Positions 37,653-39,484 of a DNA stretch of 39,484 nt are shown here, piece by piece; the first letter of the stretch is position 1, and each line of letters opens with the position of its first letter. A program made the translations under genes and the position numbers. This DNA comes from Nemertoderma westbladi (taxonomy: Eukaryota > Xenacoelomorpha > Nemertodermatida > Nemertodermatidae): NCBI GenBank assembly GCA_032718475.1, contig JAUCBJ010000276.1:1-39484 (forward strand). The letters are read 5' to 3'. The notes under the pieces were generated by a model that was not told the DNA's origin, searched no databases, and was given only the letters and a program-made list of their open reading frames with translations.

Positions 37653-39484
37653 GTTACCAGAGGTTTTTTGTAGATAATAGCCAGTCTAAGCAAACAGAGA
37701 CAATATTATTGTGGTACCAGATGTTCTTTGTAGATAATAGCCAGTCTAAGAAAACAGAGACAATATTATTGTGGTACCAGAGGTTCTTTGTAAATAATAG
37801 CCAGTCGAAGCAAACAGAGACATTATTATTGTGGTACCAGATGTTCTTTGTAGATAATAGACAGTCTAAGCAAACAGAGACAATATTATTGTGGTACCAG
37901 AGGTTCTTTGTAGATAATAGACAGTCTAAGCAAACAGAGACAATATTATTGTGGTACCAGAGGTTCTTTGTAGATAATAGCCAGTCGAAGCAAACAGAGA
38001 CAATATTATTGTGGTGCCAGATGTTCTTTGTAGATAATAGACAGTCTAAGAAAACAGAGACAATATTATTGTGGTACCAGAGGTTCTTTGTAGATAATAG
38101 ACAGTCTAAGAAAACAGAGACAATATTATTGTGGTACCAGAGGTTCTTTGTAGATAATAGCCAGTCGAAGCAAACAGAGACAATATTATTGTGGTGCCAG
38201 ATGTTCTTTGTAGATAATAGACAGTCTAAGAAAACAGAGACAATATTATTGTGGTACCAGATGTTCTTTGTAGATAATAGACAGTCTAAGAAAACAGAGA
38301 CAATATTATTGTGGTACCAGAGGTTCTTTGTAGATAATAGCCAGTCGAAGCAAACAGAGACAATATTATTGTGGTGCCAGATGTTCTTTGTAGATAATAG
38401 ACAGTCTAAGAAAACAGAGACAATATTATTGTGGTACCAGAGGTTCTTTGTAGATAATAGCCAGTCGAAGCAAACAGAGACAATATTATTGTGGTGCCAG
38501 ATGTTCTTTGTAGATAATAGACAGTCTAAGAAAACAGAGACAATATTATTGTGGTACCAGAGGTTCTTTGTAGATAATAGACAGTCTAAGCAAACAGAGA
38601 CAATATTATTGTGGTACCAGAGGTTCTTTGTAAATAATAGCCAGTCTAAGCAAACAGAGACAATATTATTGTGGTACCAGATGTTCTTTGTAGATAATAG
38701 ACAGTCTAAGAAAACAGAGACAATATTATTGTGGTACCAGATGTTCTTTGTAGATAATAGACAGTCTAAGAAAACAGAGACAATATTATTGTGGTACCAG
38801 AGGTTCTTTGTAGATAATAGCCAGTCTAAGAAAACAGATACAATATTATTGTGGTACCAGAGGTTCTTTGTAAATAATAGCCAGTCTAAGCAAACAGAGA
38901 CAATATTATTGTGGTACCAGATGTTCTTTGTTGATAATAGACAGTCTAAGAAAACAGAGACAATATTATTGTGGTACCAGAGGTTCTTTGTAGATAATAG
39001 CCAGTCGAAGCAAACAGAGACAATATTATTGTGGTGCCAGATGTTCTTTGTAGATAATAGACAGTCTAAGAAAACAGAGACAATATTATTGTGGTACCAG
39101 ATGTTCTTTGTAGATAATAGCCAGTCTAAGAAAACAGAGACAATATTATTGTGGTACCAGATGTTCTTTGTAGATAATAGCCAGTCTAAGAAAACAGAGA
39201 CAATATTATTGCGGTACCAGATGTTCTTTGTAGATAATAGACAGTCTAAGAAAACAGAGACAATATTATTGTGGTACCAGAGGTTCTTTGTAGATAATAG
39301 CCAATCTAAGCAAACAGAGACAATATTATTGTGGTACCAGAGGTTCTTTGTAGATAATAGCCAGTCTAAGCAAACAGAGACAATATTATTGTGGTACCAG
39401 ATGTTCTTTGTAGATAATAGCCAGTCTAAGCAAACAGAGACAATATTATTGTGGTACCAGGTGTTCTTTGTAGATAATAGCCAG
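37653..39484. repeat. 60-bp satellite running off the window
   Basis: Thirty full units of exactly 60 bp from 37681, plus a partial one before. The unit contains CAAACAGAGACAATATTATTG and TTCTTTGTAGATAATAG. Diagnostic variants (CCAGTCGAAG with GGTGCCAGATG, against ACAGTCTAAG with GGTACCAG) occur together and mark higher-order repeats. Confidence 0.98.

Noticed and set aside
37653-39484. CRISPR-like direct repeats
   Set aside because: Units are contiguous 60-bp satellite copies without unique spacers, in a eukaryotic context.

Overview
The window reads as repeat-dense DNA of a metazoan, probably an aquatic invertebrate; I cannot name the species. The evidence is BEL/Pao-type LTR retrotransposons, APE-type non-LTR retrotransposons (LINEs), tRNA-derived short elements, a hammerhead ribozyme motif, terminal-inverted-repeat elements and large satellites. 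I see no ordinary single-copy host gene and no prokaryotic gene organisation.

The left 22 kb is a set of nested insertions. A 38-bp AT-rich tandem array (673-1030 and 21775-22222) is split by an outer BEL/Pao element (1031-21774, coding on the minus strand). That element has 1.4-kb LTRs and a 5-bp target duplication, TAATA. Its gag is interrupted after codon 26 by an inner LTR element (11412-19879, plus strand) with 530-bp LTRs and the target duplication ATGTT. The inner element encodes only a gag-like protein and has no pol. Its gag is in turn interrupted by a 5'-truncated LINE (15032-16834, minus) with a 9-bp duplication, CTAGTCCAC. A short LINE tail (5311-5567) also lies in the outer element.

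The outer element retains gag (DUF1759-like domain and zinc knuckles), the start of the protease and the integrase, but most of the reverse transcriptase/RNase H is deleted. Downstream of the integrase, in the position where an envelope gene may lie, are two long accessory reading frames: a 521-aa protein with a possible degenerate DEDD-exonuclease-like segment, and a roughly 300-aa zinc-knuckle protein. These are the least familiar genes in the window. A roughly 19-bp motif recurs in the LTR, gag, pol and accessory regions of this element.

From 22 to 31.7 kb lie two inverted copies of a 0.53-kb TIR element, a 12-bp minisatellite, a 2.9-kb LINE copy with a long intact endonuclease/RT frame and a 57-58-bp target duplication, two further TIR elements whose centres are arrays of 10-bp palindromes, a broken LINE ORF1-like gene on the minus strand, a 100-bp LINE tail, and a minus-strand tRNA-like promoter followed directly by a well-formed hammerhead ribozyme motif.

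The right side is dominated by a 4.8-kb array of a 16-bp unit (about 300 copies) and a 60-bp satellite (at least 30 copies) that runs off the window. A tRNA-derived SINE-like head lies between them. Five copies of one LINE family occur in the window, so this family has been active at this locus several times.
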